Shown here one piece after another: positions 1 to 12,080 of a stretch of DNA of 64,000 bases. The DNA lies in the NCBI GenBank assembly GCA_013076295.1, contig RQOL01000431.1:1-64000 (forward strand), in the 5' to 3' direction. The DNA comes from Sanderia malayensis. Its lineage: Eukaryota; Cnidaria; Scyphozoa; Semaeostomeae; Pelagiidae. A program made the translations under genes and the position numbers. Below the pieces are notes generated by a model. That model saw only the letters and a list, made by a program, of their open reading frames with translations, did no database searches and had not been told where the DNA came from. Each line of letters begins with the position of its first letter. Within the stretch, counting starts at the first letter, position 1.

Positions 1-2255
1 AAAAATGCGGGAAGTCACAAGAGGGAAGTCATCAAAAGTGGAGGTGAAGAAAAAGTGGGAAGTCATCAAAAGTAGGAAATCGAGAAAAAGTGGGTAGTCA
101 AGAAAAAGAGGAAAGTCATCAAAAGTGGGAAGTCAAGAAAAGTGGGAAGTCATCAAACGTGGGAAGTAATCAAAAGTGGAAGTCGTCAAAGTGGGAAGTC
201 ATCAAAGGTCGGAAGTCACAGAAAGTGGGAAGTCAAGAAAAAATGGGAAGTCATCAAAAGTGGAAATCATCAAAAGTGGGAAGTAATGAAAAGTGGGAAG
301 TCAAGAAAAAATGGGAAGTCATCAAAAGTGGGAAGTCATGAAAAGTGGGAGGTCAGGAAAAAGTGGAAGTCATCAAAGTGGAAGTCATTAAAAGTGGCAA
401 GTCGAGAAAAAGTGGGAAGTCATGAAAAATGGGAGGTGATCAAAAGTGGTAATCAAAAAATGGGTAAGTCATCAAAAGAGGGAAGTCATCAAAAGTGGGA
501 GTCAAGAAAAAGTAGGAAGTCATCAAAAGTGGGAAATCGAGATTAAGTGGGTAGTCAACGAAAAAGAGGAAGTCATCAAAAGTGGGAAGTCATCAAAAGT
601 TGGAAAATAATAAAAGTGATGTCATCAAAAGTGGGAATCATGAAAAAGTGGAAGTGAAAGAAAGTAGGAGGTGATTAAAAGTGTGAAATCAAAAAATGCG
701 GGAAGTCATCATAAGAGGGAAGTCATCAAAGTGGGAAATCAAGAAAACGTGGGAAGTCATCAAAAGTAGGAAGTCATCGAAAGTGGAAGTCATCAAAATG
801 GGAAGTCATGAAAAAAGTGGATGTCAAGAAAAAATGGGAAGTCATCAAAGGTGGGAAGTCATCAAAAGTGGAAGTCATCAAAGTCGGAAGTCACAGAAAG
901 TGGGAAGTCAAGAAAAATGGAAGTCATCAAAAGTGGAAATCATCAAAGTGGAAGTAATGAAAAAGTGGGAAGTCAAGAAAAAATGGAAGTCATCAAAAGT
1001 GGAATCATGAAAGTGGGAGTCAGGAAGAAGTGGGAAGTCATCAAAGTGGGAAGTCATTAAAAGTGGCAATGGAGAAAAAGTGGGAAGTCATGAAAAAATG
1101 GGAGGTGATCAAAAGTGGGTAATCAAAAAAATGCGGTAAGTCATCAAAAGAGGGAAGTCATCAAAAGTGGGAGGTCAAGAAAAAGTAGAAGTCATCAAAA
1201 GTGGAAATCGGAATAATGGGTAGTCAAGAAAAAGAGGGAGGTCATCAAAATGGGAAGTCATCAAAGTTGGAAAATATCAAAAGTGGATGTCATCCAAAAG
1301 TGGGAAGTCATGAAAAAGTGGGAAGTGAAAGAAAAATAGGAGGTGATTAAAAGTGTGAAATCAAAAACATGCGGGAAGTCATCAATAAGAGGGAAGTCAT
1401 CAAAAGTGGGAAGTCAAGAAAACGTGGGAAGTCATCAAAAGTAGGAAGTCATCGAAAGTGGAAGTCGTCAAAAGTGGGATGTCATGAAAAAGTGGAAGTC
1501 AGAGAAAATGGGATGTCATCAAAAGTTGCAAGTCACAGAAAGTGGGAAGTCAAGAAAAAATGTGGGCAGTGGGAACTCACCGAAAGTGGGAAGTCATGAA
1601 AATGTGGGAAGTCGCCAAAAGTGGGAAAATGTCAAAAGTGGATGTCATCAAAAGTGGGAAGTCATGAAAAAGTGGGCAGTGAAAAAATGGGAGGTGATCA
1701 AAAGTGGGAAATCAAAAAAATGCGGGAAGTCATCACAAGATGGAAGTCATCAAAAGTGGGAGGTGAAGAAAAAAGTGGGAAGTCATCAAAAGTAGGAATC
1801 GAGAAAAAGTGGGTAGTCAAGAAAAAGAGGAAAGTCATCAAAAGTGGGAAATTATCTAAAGTGGGAAGTCAAGAAAAAGTTGCAAATCATCAAAAGAGGG
1901 AGGTCATCAAAAGTGAGAAGTCAGGAAAAGTGGGAAGTTATCAAAAGTGGGAAGTCATCAAACGTGGAAGTCATCAACAGTGGGAAGTCGTCAAAAATGG
2001 AAGCCATCAAAAGTGGGAAGTCATGAAAAAGTGGGAAGTCAAGAAAAAGTGCGGAGTCATAAAATAAGGGAAGTCATCAAAATAGGGAGGTTAGGAAAAA
2101 GTGGGAAGTCACAAAAAGTGGGAAGTCATCAAAAGTGGGAAGTCATCAAAAGTGGAAGTCATCAAAATTTGGAAGTAATGAAAAAATTGGGAGTCAAGGA
2201 AAAGTGGCGAGTCATCAAATAAGGAAAGTCATCAAAATAGGGAAGTTAAGAACAA
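1..2255 (+). repeat. Block I, copy a of a ~2.13 kb higher-order unit
   Basis: The same order of variant monomers appears here and again from 2,256. The pair of landmarks at 142 (CATCAAACGTGGGAAGTAATC) and 1,564 (GGGCAGTGGGAACTCAC) recurs at 2,256 and 3,705, offsets of 2,114 and 2,141. The 27-base difference reflects many single-base losses in this copy, most of them in G- and A-runs between 1 and about 1,500. The end of the copy (1,840-2,250) carries the TTGCAAATC landmark (1,879), the GTGCGGAGTCAT landmark (2,049) and the start of the TTAAGAACAAG landmark (about 2,245), then breaks into copy b. Confidence 0.75.
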
Positions 2256-3827
2256 GTGGGAAGTCATCAAACGTGGGAAGTAATCAAAAGTGGAAGTCGT
2301 CAAAAGTGGGAAGACATCAAAGGTCGGAAGTCACAGAAAGTGGGAAGTCAAGAAAAAATGGGAAGTCATCAAAAGTGGAAATCATCAAAAGTGGGAAGTA
2401 ATGAAAAAGTGGGAAGTCAAGAAAAAATGGGAAGTCATCAAAAGTGGGAAGTCATGAAAAGTGGGAGGTCAGGAAAAAGTGGGAAGTCATCAAAGTGGGA
2501 AGTCATTAAAAGTGGCAAGTCGAGAAAAAGTGGGAAGTCATGAAAAAATGGGAGGTGATCAAAAGTGGGTAATCAAAAAAATGCGGTAAGTCATCAAAAG
2601 AGGGAAGTCATCAAAAGTGGGAGGTCAAGAAAAAGTAGGAAGTCATCAAAAGTGGGAAATCGAGATTAAGTGGGTAGTCAAGAAAAAGAGGGAAGTCATC
2701 AAAAGTGGGAAGTCATCAAAAGTTGGAAAATATAAAAAGTGGATGTCATCAAAAGTGGGAAGTCATGAAAAAGTGGGAAGTGAAAGAAAGTAGGAGGTGA
2801 TTAAAAGTGTGAAATCAAAAAATGCGGGAAGTCATCATAAGAGGGAAGTCATCAAAAGTGGGAAGTCAAGAAAACGTGGGAAGTCATCAAAAGTAGGAAG
2901 TCATCGAAAGTGGAAGTCATCAAAGTGGGAAGTCTGAAAAAGTGGGATGTCATAAAAAAATGGGAAGTCATCAAAGGTGGGAAGTCATCAAAAGTGGAAG
3001 TCATCAAGGTCGGAAGTCACAGAAAGTGGGAAGTCAAGAAAAAATGGGAAGTCATCAAAAGTGGAAATCATCAAAAGTGGGAAGTAATGAAAAAGTGGGA
3101 AGTCAAGAAAAAATGGGAAGTCATCAAAAGTGGGAAGTCATGAAAAGTGGGAGGTCAGGAAGAAGTGGAAAGTCATCAAAGTGGGAAGTCATTAAAAGTG
3201 GCAAGTCGAGAAAAAGTGGGAAGTCATGAAAAAATGGGAGGTGATCAAAAGTGGGTAATCAAAAAAATGCGGTAAGTCATCAAAAGAGGGAAGTCATCAA
3301 AAGTGGGAGGTCAAGAAAAAGTAGGAAGTCATCAAAAGTGGGAAATCGAGAATAAGTGGGTAGTCAAGAAAAAGAGGGAGGTCATCAAAAGTGGGAAGTC
3401 ATCAAAAGTTGGAAAATATCAAAAGTGGATGTCATCAAAAGTGGGAAGTCATGAAAAAGTGGGAAGTGAAAGAAAATAGGAGGTGATTAAAAGTGTGAAA
3501 TCAAAAACATGCGGGAAGTCATCATAAGAGGGAAGTCATCAAAAGTGGGAAGTCAAGAAAACGTGGAAAGTCATCAAAAGTAGGAAGTCATCGAAAGTGG
3601 AAGTCGTCAAAAGTGGGATGTCATGAAAAAGTGGGAAGTCAAGAGAAAATGGGATGTCATCAAAAGTTGGAAGTCACAGAAAGTGGGAAGTCAAGAAAAA
3701 ATCTGGGCAGTGGGAACTCACCGAAAGTGGGAAGTCAAGAAAATGTGGGAAGTCGCCAAAAGTGGGAAAATGTCAAATGTGGATGTCATCAAAAGTGGGA
3801 AGTCATGAAAAAGTGGGCAGTGATCAA
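2256..3827 (+). repeat. Block I, copy b of the ~2.13 kb unit, truncated
   Basis: This is the clean counterpart of 142-1,690. It contains two ~0.69 kb sub-units, each marked by GGTCGGAAGTCAC (2,322 and about 3,008). It then runs through AAACATGCGGG (about 3,508) to the GGGCAG landmark (3,705). It ends where GTGGGCAGTG jumps to ATCAAAAGTGGAGGTC. The related copies at 1,670 and 47,580 instead continue with AAAAAATGGGAGG, so the sequence here has been joined to block II by recombination. The same landmarks lie 43,754-43,756 bases downstream at 45,950-47,580. Confidence 0.75.
3701..3733 (+). repeat. GGGCAG landmark monomer (representative)
   Basis: ATCTGGGCAGTGGGAACTCACCG is the most divergent recurrent monomer pair. 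GGGCAG-type copies begin at 1,564, 3,705, 14,995, 25,485, 30,680, 33,672, 37,906, 39,485, 40,985, 43,089, 44,685, 45,711, 47,461 and 51,753. Five (33,672; 37,906; 40,985; 43,089; 45,711) carry GGAAACTC in place of GGGAACTC. Two (39,485; 44,685) carry CTCATCG in place of CTCACCG. The monomer is absent after 51,753. Confidence 0.85.
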
Positions 3828-4089
3828 AAGTGGAGGTCATCGAAAGTGGGAAGTCATGAAAAAGGGGGAAGTCAAGAAAAAATGGGATGTCATCAAAAGT
3901 GGGAAATCACAGAAAATGGGAAGTCAAGAAAAAATGGGATGTCATCAAAAGTGGGAAGTCATCAAAAGTGGAAGCCATCAAAAGTGGGAAGTCATGAAAA
4001 AGCGTGATCTCAAGAAAAAATGTGAAGTCATCAAAAGTGGGAAATCGAGAAAAAGTGGGTAGTCAAGAAAAAGAGGAAAGTCATCAAAA

Positions 4090-4150
4090 GTGGGAAATTA
4101 TCTGAAGTGGGAAGTCAAGAAAAAGTTGCAAATCATCAAAAGAGGGAGGT
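4090..4150 (+). repeat. TTGCAAATC landmark (representative)
   Basis: AAATTATCT(A/G)AAG, then AAAAAGTTGCAAATCATC, occurs with TTGCAAATC near 1,880, 4,126, 8,247, 39,802, 41,905, 45,003, 47,778 and 48,690. In the second subfamily it recurs near 54,065 and 61,315, there followed by GAAAGAGGG. It is absent from the 14-38 kb part, which helps separate the block types. Confidence 0.82.
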
Positions 4151-4429
4151 CATCAAAAGTGAGAAGTCAGGAAAAGTGGGAAGTTATCAAAAGTGGGAAG
4201 TCATCAAACGTGGAAGTCATCAACAGTGGGAAGTCGTCAAAAATGGAAGTCATCAAAAGTGGGAAGTCATCAAAGTGGGAAGTCGAGAAAAAGCGGGAAG
4301 TCATTAAAAGTGGGAGGTCACAGAAAGAGGGAAGTCAAGAAAATATGGGAAGTCATCAAAAGTGGGAAGTCATTAAAAGGGAAGTCATCAAAAGTGGGAA
4401 GTCATGAAAAAGTGGGAAGTCAAGAAAAA

Positions 4430-4990
4430 GTGCGGAGTCATAAAATAAGGGAAGTCATCAAAATAGGGAGGTTAGGAAAAAGTGGGAAGTCACAAAAAGT
4501 GGGAAGTCATCAAAAGTGGGAATCATCAAAAGTGGAAGTCATCAAAATTGGGAAGTGATGAAAAAATTGGGAGTCAAGGAAAAGTGGCGAGTCATCAAAT
4601 AAGGAAAGTCATCAAAATAGGAAAGTTAAGAACAAGTGGGAAGTCACAAAAAGTGGGAGGTGATCAAAAGTGGTAAATTATCTAAAATGGGAGGTCAAGA
4701 AAAAGTTGGAAATCATCAAAAGAGGGAAGTCATCAAAAGTGGGAAGTCAGGAAAAGTGGGAAGTCATCAAAGTGGGAAGTCATTAAAACTGGGAAGTCAT
4801 CAAAAATGGGAAGTCACAGAAAGTGGGAAGTCAAGAAAAAATGGGAAGTTATGAAAAGTGGGAAGTCATCAAACGTGGAAGTCATCAAAGGTGGGAAGTC
4901 ATGAAAAAGTGGGAAGTCAAGAAAAGTGGGAAATCATCAAAAATGGGAAGTCAACAAGATGCGAAAAACATCAAAAGATTGAAGTCATCC
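4430..4990 (+). repeat. GTGCGG to CAACAAG module (representative, long form)
   Basis: A recurrent module starts at GTGCGGAGTCATAAAATAAG, passes GTTAAGAACAAG and the GGTAAATTATCTAAA monomer, and ends with CAACAAGATGCGAAAAA then CCAAGGTGGG. Distance from GTGCGG to CAACAAG is 522-524 in the copies at 4,430, 6,865, 8,553, 11,001, 13,576 and 48,996. It is 437-439 in those at 5,921, 10,055, 24,012 and 50,327, and 455 at 19,706. The difference of about 85 bases equals five monomers and lies at the CACAGAAAG to CATCAAAGG tract. Confidence 0.8.
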
Positions 4991-7945
4991 AAGGTGGGAA
5001 GTGAAGAAAAAGTGAGAAGTCATTAAAAGTGGGAAGTCATCAAAAGTGGGAGGTCAAGAAAAAGTGGGAAGTGATCGAAGGTGGGAAGTCGAGAAAAGTG
5101 GGTAGTGAAGAAAAAGAGAGAGGTCATCAAAAGTGGGAAGTCAAGAAAAAGTGGGAAGTCATCAAAAGTGGAGGTCATCGAAAGTGGGAAGTCATGAAAA
5201 GTGGGAAGTCACCGAAAGTGGGGAGTCAAGAAAAAGTGGAAGTCGCCAAAAGTGGGAAAATATCAAAAGTGGATGTCATCAAAAGTGCGAAGTCATGAAA
5301 AAGTGGGAAGTGAAAAAAAATAGGAGGTGATCAAAAGTGGGAAATTAAAAAATGCGGGAAGTCATCACAAAAGGGAAGTCATCAAAAGTAGGAGGTCAAG
5401 AAAAGTGGGAAGTCATCAAAAGTAGGAAATCGAGAAAAAGTGGGTAGTCAAGAAAAAGAGGGAAGTCATCAAAAGTAGGAAGTCAAGAAAAGTGGAAGTG
5501 ATCAAAAGTTGGAGGTAATCAAAAGTGGAAGTCGTCAAAGTGGGAAGTCATGAAAAGTGGGAAGTCATGAAAAAGTGGGAAGTGATAAAAAAATGGGAAG
5601 TCATCAAAAGTGGGAAGTCATGAAAAAGTGGGATGTCAAGAAAAAATGGGAAGTCATCAAAAGTGGGAAGTCATCAAAAAGTTGGAAAATATCAAAAGTG
5701 GATGTCATCAAAAGTGGGAAGTCATGAAAAGTGGGAAGTGAAAGAAAATGGGAGGTGATTAAAAGTGTGAAATCAAAAAAATGCGGGAAGTCATCATAAG
5801 AGGGAAGTCATCAAAAGTGGGAAGTCAAGAAAACGTGGGAAGTCATCAAAAGTGGGAAGTCATTAAAAAGGGAAGTCATCAAAAGTGGGAAGTCATGAAA
5901 AGGTGGGAAGTCAAGAAAAAGTGCGGAGTCATAAAATAAGGGAAGTCATCAAAATAGGGAGGTTAGGAAAAAGTGGGAAGTCACAAAAAGTGGGAAGTCA
6001 TCAAAAGTGGGAAGTCATCAAAAGTGGAAGTCATCAAAATTGGGAAGTGATGAAAAAATTGGGAGTCAAAGAAAAGTGGCGAGTCATCAAACAAGGAAAG
6101 TCATCAAAATAGGGAAGTTAAGAACAAGTGGGAAGTCACAAAAAGTGGGAGGTGATCAAAAGTGGTAAATTATCTAAAATGGGAGGTCAAGAAAAAGTTG
6201 GAAATCATCAAAAGAGGGAAGTCATCAAAAGTGGGAAGTCAGGAAAAAGTGGGAAGTCATCAAAGTGGGAAGTCATTAAAACTGGGAAGTCATCAAAAAT
6301 GGGAAGTCATGAAAAAGTGGGAAGTCAAGAAAATGGGAAATCATCAAAAGTGGGAAGTCAACAAGATGCGAAAAAACATCAAAAGATTGAAGTCATCCAA
6401 GGTGGGAAGTGAAGAAAAAGTGAGAAGTCATTAAAAGTGGGAAGTCATCAAAAGTGGGAGGTCAAGAAAAAGTGGGAAGTCATCAAAAGTGGAGGTCATC
6501 GAAAGTGGGAAGTCATGAAAAAGGGGGAAGTCAGGAAAAAATGGGATGTCATCAAAAGTGGGAAATCACAGAAAGTGGGAAGTCAAGAAAAAATGGGATG
6601 TCATCAAAAGTGGGAAGTCATCAAAAGTGGAAGTCATCAAAAGTGGGAAGTCATCAAAAGTGGGAAGTCATCAAAAGTGGAAGTCATCAAAAGTGGGAAG
6701 TCATCAAAAGTGGGAAGTCGAGAAAAGCGGGAAGTCATTAAAAGTGGGAAGTCACAGAAAGAGGGAAGTCAAGAAAATATGGGAAGTCATCAAAAGTGGG
6801 AAGTCATTAAAAAGGGAAGTCATCAAAAGTGGGAAGTCATGAAAAAGTGGGAAGTCAAGAAAAAGTGCGGAGTCATAAAATAAGGGAAGTCATCAAAATA
6901 GGGAGGTTAGGAAAAAGTGGGAAGTCACAAAAAGTGGGAAGTCATCAAAAGTGGGAATTCATCAAAAGTGGAAGTCATCAAATTGGGAAGTGATGAAAAA
7001 ATTGGGAGTCAAGGAAAAGTGGCGAGTCATCAAATAAGGAAAGTCATCAAAATAGGGAAGTTAAGAACAAGTGGGAAGTCACAAAAAGTGGGAGGTGATC
7101 AAAAGTGGTAAATTATCTAAAGTGGGAGGTCAAGAAAAAGTTGGAAATCATCAAAAGAGGGAAGTCATCAAAAGTGGGAAGTCAGGAAAAAGTGGGAAGT
7201 CATCAAAGTGGGAAGTCATTAAAACTGGGAAGTCATCAAAAATGGGAAGTCACAGAAAGTGGGAAGTCAAGAAAAAATGGGAAGTTATGAAAAGTGGGAA
7301 GTCATCAAACGTGGAAGTCATCAAAGGTGGGAAGTCATGAAAAAGTGGGAAGTCAAGAAAAATGGGAAATCATCAAAAATGGGAAGTCAACAAGATGCGA
7401 AAAAACATCAAAAGATTGAAGTCATCCAAGGTGGGGAGTGAAGAAAAAGTGAGAAGTCATTAAAAGTGGGAAGTCATCAAAAGTGGGAGGTCAAGAAAAA
7501 GTGGGAAGTGATCGAAGGTGGGAAGTCGAGAAAAAGTGGGTAGTGAAGAAAAAGAGAGAGGTCATCAAAAGTGGGAAGTCAAGAAAAAGTGGGAAGTCAT
7601 CAAAAGTGGAGGTCATCGAAAGTGGGAAGTCATGAAAAAGTGGGAAGTCACCGAAAGTGGGAAGTCAAGAAAAAGTGGGAAGTCGCCAAAAGTGGGAAAA
7701 TATCAAAAGTGGATGTCATCAAAAGTGCGAAGTCATGAAAAAGTGGGAAGTGAAAAAAAATAGGAGGTGATCAAAAGTGGGAAATTAAAAAATGCGGGAA
7801 GTCATCACAAAAGGGAAGTCATCAAAAGTAGGAGGTCAAGAAAAAGTGGGAAGTCATCAAAAGTAGGAAATCGAGAAAAAGTGGGTAGTCAAGAAAAAGA
7901 GGGAAGTCATCAAAAGTAGGAAGTCAAGAAAAAGTGGGAAGTGAT

Positions 7946-10900
7946 CAAAAGTGGAGGTCATCGAAAGTGGGAAGTCATGAAAAAGGGGGAAGTCAAGAAA
8001 AAATGGGATGTCATCAAAAGTGGGAAATCACAGAAAATGGGAAGTCAAGAAAAAATGGGATGTCATCAAAAGTGGGAAGTCATCAAAAGTGGAAGCCATC
8101 AAAAGTGGGAAGTCATGAAAAAGCGTGATCTCAAGAAAAAATGTGAAGTCATCAAAAGTGGGAAATCGAGAAAAAGTGGGTAGTCAAGAAAAAGAGGAAA
8201 GTCATCAAAAGTGGGAAATTATCTGAAGTGGGAAGTCAAGAAAAAGTTGCAAATCATCAAAAGAGGGAGGTCATCAAAAGTGAGAAGTCAGGAAAAGTGG
8301 GAAGTTATCAAAAGTGGGAAGTCATCAAACGTGGAAGTCATCAACAGTGGGAAGTCGTCAAAAATGGAAGTCATCAAAAGTGGGAAGTCATCAAAAGTGG
8401 GAAGTCGAGAAAAAGCGGGAAGTCATTAAAAGTGGGAGGTCACAGAAAGAGGGAAGTCAAGAAAATATGGGAAGTCATCAAAAGTGGGAAGTCATTAAAA
8501 AGGGAAGTCATCAAAAGTGGGAAGTCATGAAAAAGTGGGAAGTCAAGAAAAAGTGCGGAGTCATAAAATAAGGGAAGTCATCAAAATAGGGAGGTTAGGA
8601 AAAAGTGGGAAGTCACAAAAAGTGGGAAGTCATCAAAAGTGGGAAATCATCAAAAGTGGAAGTCATCAAAATTGGGAAGTGATGAAAAAATTGGGAGTCA
8701 AGGAAAAGTGGCGAGTCATCAAATAAGGAAAGTCATCAAAATAGGAAAGTTAAGAACAAGTGGGAAGTCACAAAAAGTGGGAGGTGATCAAAAGTGGTAA
8801 ATTATCTAAAATGGGAGGTCAAGAAAAAGTTGGAAATCATCAAAAGAGGGAAGTCATCAAAAGTGGGAAGTCAGGAAAAAGTGGGAAGTCATCAAAGTGG
8901 GAAGTCATTAAAACTGGGAAGTCATCAAAAATGGGAAGTCACAGAAAGTGGGAAGTCAAGAAAAAATGGGAAGTTATGAAAAGTGGGAAGTCATCAAACG
9001 TGGAAGTCATCAAAGGTGGGAAGTCATGAAAAAGTGGGAAGTCAAGAAAAGTGGGAAATCATCAAAAATGGGAAGTCAACAAGATGCGAAAAAACATCAA
9101 AAGATTGAAGTCATCCAAGGTGGGAAGTGAAGAAAAAGTGAGAAGTCATTAAAAGTGGGAAGTCATCAAAAGTGGGAGGTCAAGAAAAAGTGGGAAGTGA
9201 TCGAAGGTGGGAAGTCGAGAAAAAGTGGGTAGTGAAGAAAAAGAGAGAGGTCATCAAAAGTGGGAAGTCAAGAAAAAGTGGGAAGTCATCAAAAGTGGAG
9301 GTCATCGAAAGTGGGAAGTCATGAAAAAGTGGGAAGTCACCGAAAGTGGGGAGTCAAGAAAAAGTGGGAAGTCGCCAAAAGTGGGAAAATATCAAAAGTG
9401 GATGTCATCAAAAGTGCGAAGTCATGAAAAAGTGGGAAGTGAAAAAAAAATAGGAGGTGATCAAAAGTGGGAAATTAAAAAATGCGGGAAGTCATCACAA
9501 AAGGGAAGTCATCAAAAGTAGGAGGTCAAGAAAAAGTGGGAAGTCATCAAAAGTAGGAAATCGAGAAAAAGTGGGTAGTCAAGAAAAAGAGGGAAGTCAT
9601 CAAAAGTAGGAAGTCAAGAAAAAGTGGGAAGTGATCAAAAGTTGGAGGTAATCAAAAGTGGAAGTCGTCAAAAGTGGGAAGTCATGAAAAAGTGGGAAGT
9701 CATGAAAAAGTGGGAAGTGATAAAAAAATGGGAAGTCATCAAAAGTGGGAAGTCATGAAAAAGTGGGATGTCAAGAAAAATGGGAAGTCATCAAAAGTGG
9801 GAAGTCATCAAAAGTTGGAAAATATCAAAAGTGGATGTCATCAAAAGTGGGAAGTCATGAAAAAGTGGGAAGTGAAAGAAAATGGGAGGTGATTAAAAGT
9901 GTGAAATCAAAAAAATGCGGGAAGTCATCATAAGAGGGAAGTCATCAAAAGTGGGAAGTCAAGAAAACGTGGGAAGTCATCAAAAGTGGGAAGTCATTAA
10001 AAAGGGAAGTCATCAAAAGTGGGAAGTCATGAAAAGGTGGGAAGTCAAGAAAAAGTGCGGAGTCATAAAATAAGGGAAGTCATCAAAATAGGGAGGTTAG
10101 GAAAAAGTGGGAAGTCACAAAAAGTGGGAAGTCATCAAAAGTGGGAAGTCATCAAAAGTGGAAGTCATCAAAATTGGGAAGTGATGAAAAAATTGGGAGT
10201 CAAAGAAAAGTGGCGAGTCATCAAACAAGGAAAGTCATCAAAATAGGGAAGTTAAGAACAAGTGGGAAGTCACAAAAAGTGGGAGGTGATCAAAAGTGGT
10301 AAATTATCTAAAATAGGAGGTCAAGAAAAAGTTGGAAATCATCAAAAGAGGGAAGTCATCAAAAGTGGGAAGTCAGGAAAAAGTGGGAAGTCATCAAAGT
10401 GGGAAGTCATTAAAACTGGGAAGTCATCAAAAATGGGAAGTCATGAAAAAGTGGGAAGTCAAGAAAAATGGGAAATCATCAAAAGTGGGAAGTCAACAAG
10501 ATGCGAAAAAACATCAAAAGATTGAAGTCATCCAAGGTGGGAAGTGAAGAAAAAGTGAGAAGTCATTAAAAGTGGGAAGTCATCAAAAGTGGGAGGTCAA
10601 GAAAAAGTGGGAAGTCATCAAAAGTGGAGGTCATCGAAAGTGGGAAGTCATGAAAAAGGGGGAAGTCAGGAAAAAATGGGATGTCATCAAAAGTGGGAAA
10701 TCACAGAAAGTGGGAAGTCAAGAAAAAATGGGATGTCATCAAAAGTGGGAAGTCATCAAAAGTGGAAGTCATCAAAAGTGGGAAGTCATCAAAAGTGGGA
10801 AGTCATCAAAAGTGGAAGTCATCAAAAGTGGGAAGTCATCAAAAGTGGGAAGTCGAGAAAAAGCGGGAAGTCATTAAAAGTGGGAAGTCACAGAAAGAGG

Positions 10901-12080
10901 GAAGTCAAGAAAATATGGGAAGTCATCAAAAGTGGGAAGTCATTAAAAAGGGAAGTCATCAAAAGTGGGAAGTCATGAAAAAGTGGGAAGTCAAGAAAAA
11001 GTGCGGAGTCATAAAATAAGGGAAGTCATCAAAATAGGGAGGTTAGGAAAAAGTGGGAAGTCACAAAAAGTGGGAAGTCATCAAAAGTGGGAATTCATCA
11101 AAAGTGGAAGTCATCAAAATTGGGAAGTGATGAAAAAATTGGGAGTCAAGGAAAAGTGGCGAGTCATCAAATAAGGAAAGTCATCAAAATAGGGAAGTTA
11201 AGAACAAGTGGGAAGTCACAAAAAGTGGGAGGTGATCAAAAGTGGTAAATTATCTAAAGTGGGAGGTCAAGAAAAAGTTGGAAATCATCAAAAGAGGGAA
11301 GTCATCAAAAGTGGGAAGTCAGGAAAAAGTGGGAAGTCATCAAAGTGGGAAGTCATTAAAACTGGGAAGTCATCAAAAATGGGAAGTCACAGAAAGTGGG
11401 AAGTCATGAAAAAATGGGAAGTTATGAAAAGTGGGAAGTCATCAAACGTGGAAGTCATCAAAGGTGGGAAGTCATGAAAAAGTGGGAAGTCAAGAAAAAT
11501 GGGAAATCATCAAAAATGGGAAGTCAACAAGATGCGAAAAAACATCAAAAGATTGAAGTCATCCAAGGTGGGGAGTGAAGAAAAAGTGAGAAGTCATTAA
11601 AAGTGGGAAGTCATCAAAAGTGGGAGGTCAAGAAAAAGTGGGAAGTGATCGAAGGTGGGAAGTCGAGAAAAAGTGGGTAGTGAAGAAAAAGAGAGAGGTC
11701 ATCAAAAGTGGGAAGTCAAGAAAAAGTGGGAAGTCATCAAAAGTGGAGGTCATCGAAAGTGGGAAGTCATGAAAAAGTGGGAAGTCACCGAAAGTGGGAA
11801 GTCAAGAAAAAGTGGGAAGTCGCCAAAAGTGGGAAAATATCAAAAGTGGATGTCATCAAAAGTGCGAAGTCATGAAAAAGTGGGAAGTGAAAAAAAATAG
11901 GAGGTGATCAAAAGTGGGAAATTAAAAAATGCGGGAAGTCATCACAAAAGGGAAGTCATCAAAAGTAGGAGGTCAAGAAAAAGTGGGAAGTCATCAAAAG
12001 TAGGAAATCGAGAAAAAGTGGGTAGTCAAGAAAAAGAGGGAAGTCATCAAAAGTAGGAAGTCAAGAAAAAGTGGGAAGTG
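7946..12080 (+). repeat. Block II, copy 2 of the 4.13 kb higher-order unit
   Basis: This repeats copy 1 landmark for landmark (offsets 4,121-4,137), including the long-short-long series of modules and the GTGGGGAGTGAAG variant near 11,570 (7,432 in copy 1). At about 12,080 the sequence switches to the type seen at 5,500 and 9,640 (GTTGGAGGTAATC). At that point copy 1 had instead run into the start of copy 2. The pair is therefore a head-to-tail duplication of about 4.13 kb. Confidence 0.82.

Larger units (their letters stand above)
3828..7945 (+). repeat. Block II, copy 1 of a 4.12 kb higher-order unit
   Basis: Landmarks in this copy recur at a nearly constant offset in copy 2: TTGCAAATC 4,125 to 8,246; GTGCGGAGTCAT 4,430 to 8,553, 5,921 to 10,055 and 6,865 to 11,001; CAACAAGATGCG 4,952 to 9,077, 6,359 to 10,494 and 7,388 to 11,525. 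The offsets are 4,121-4,137. Each copy contains three GTGCGG-to-CAACAAG modules in the order long, short, long (about 523, 438 and 523 bases). The left boundary is set by the junction at 3,827. A shared variant, CACAGAAAATGG near 3,910 and 8,030, supports the pairing. Confidence 0.82.
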
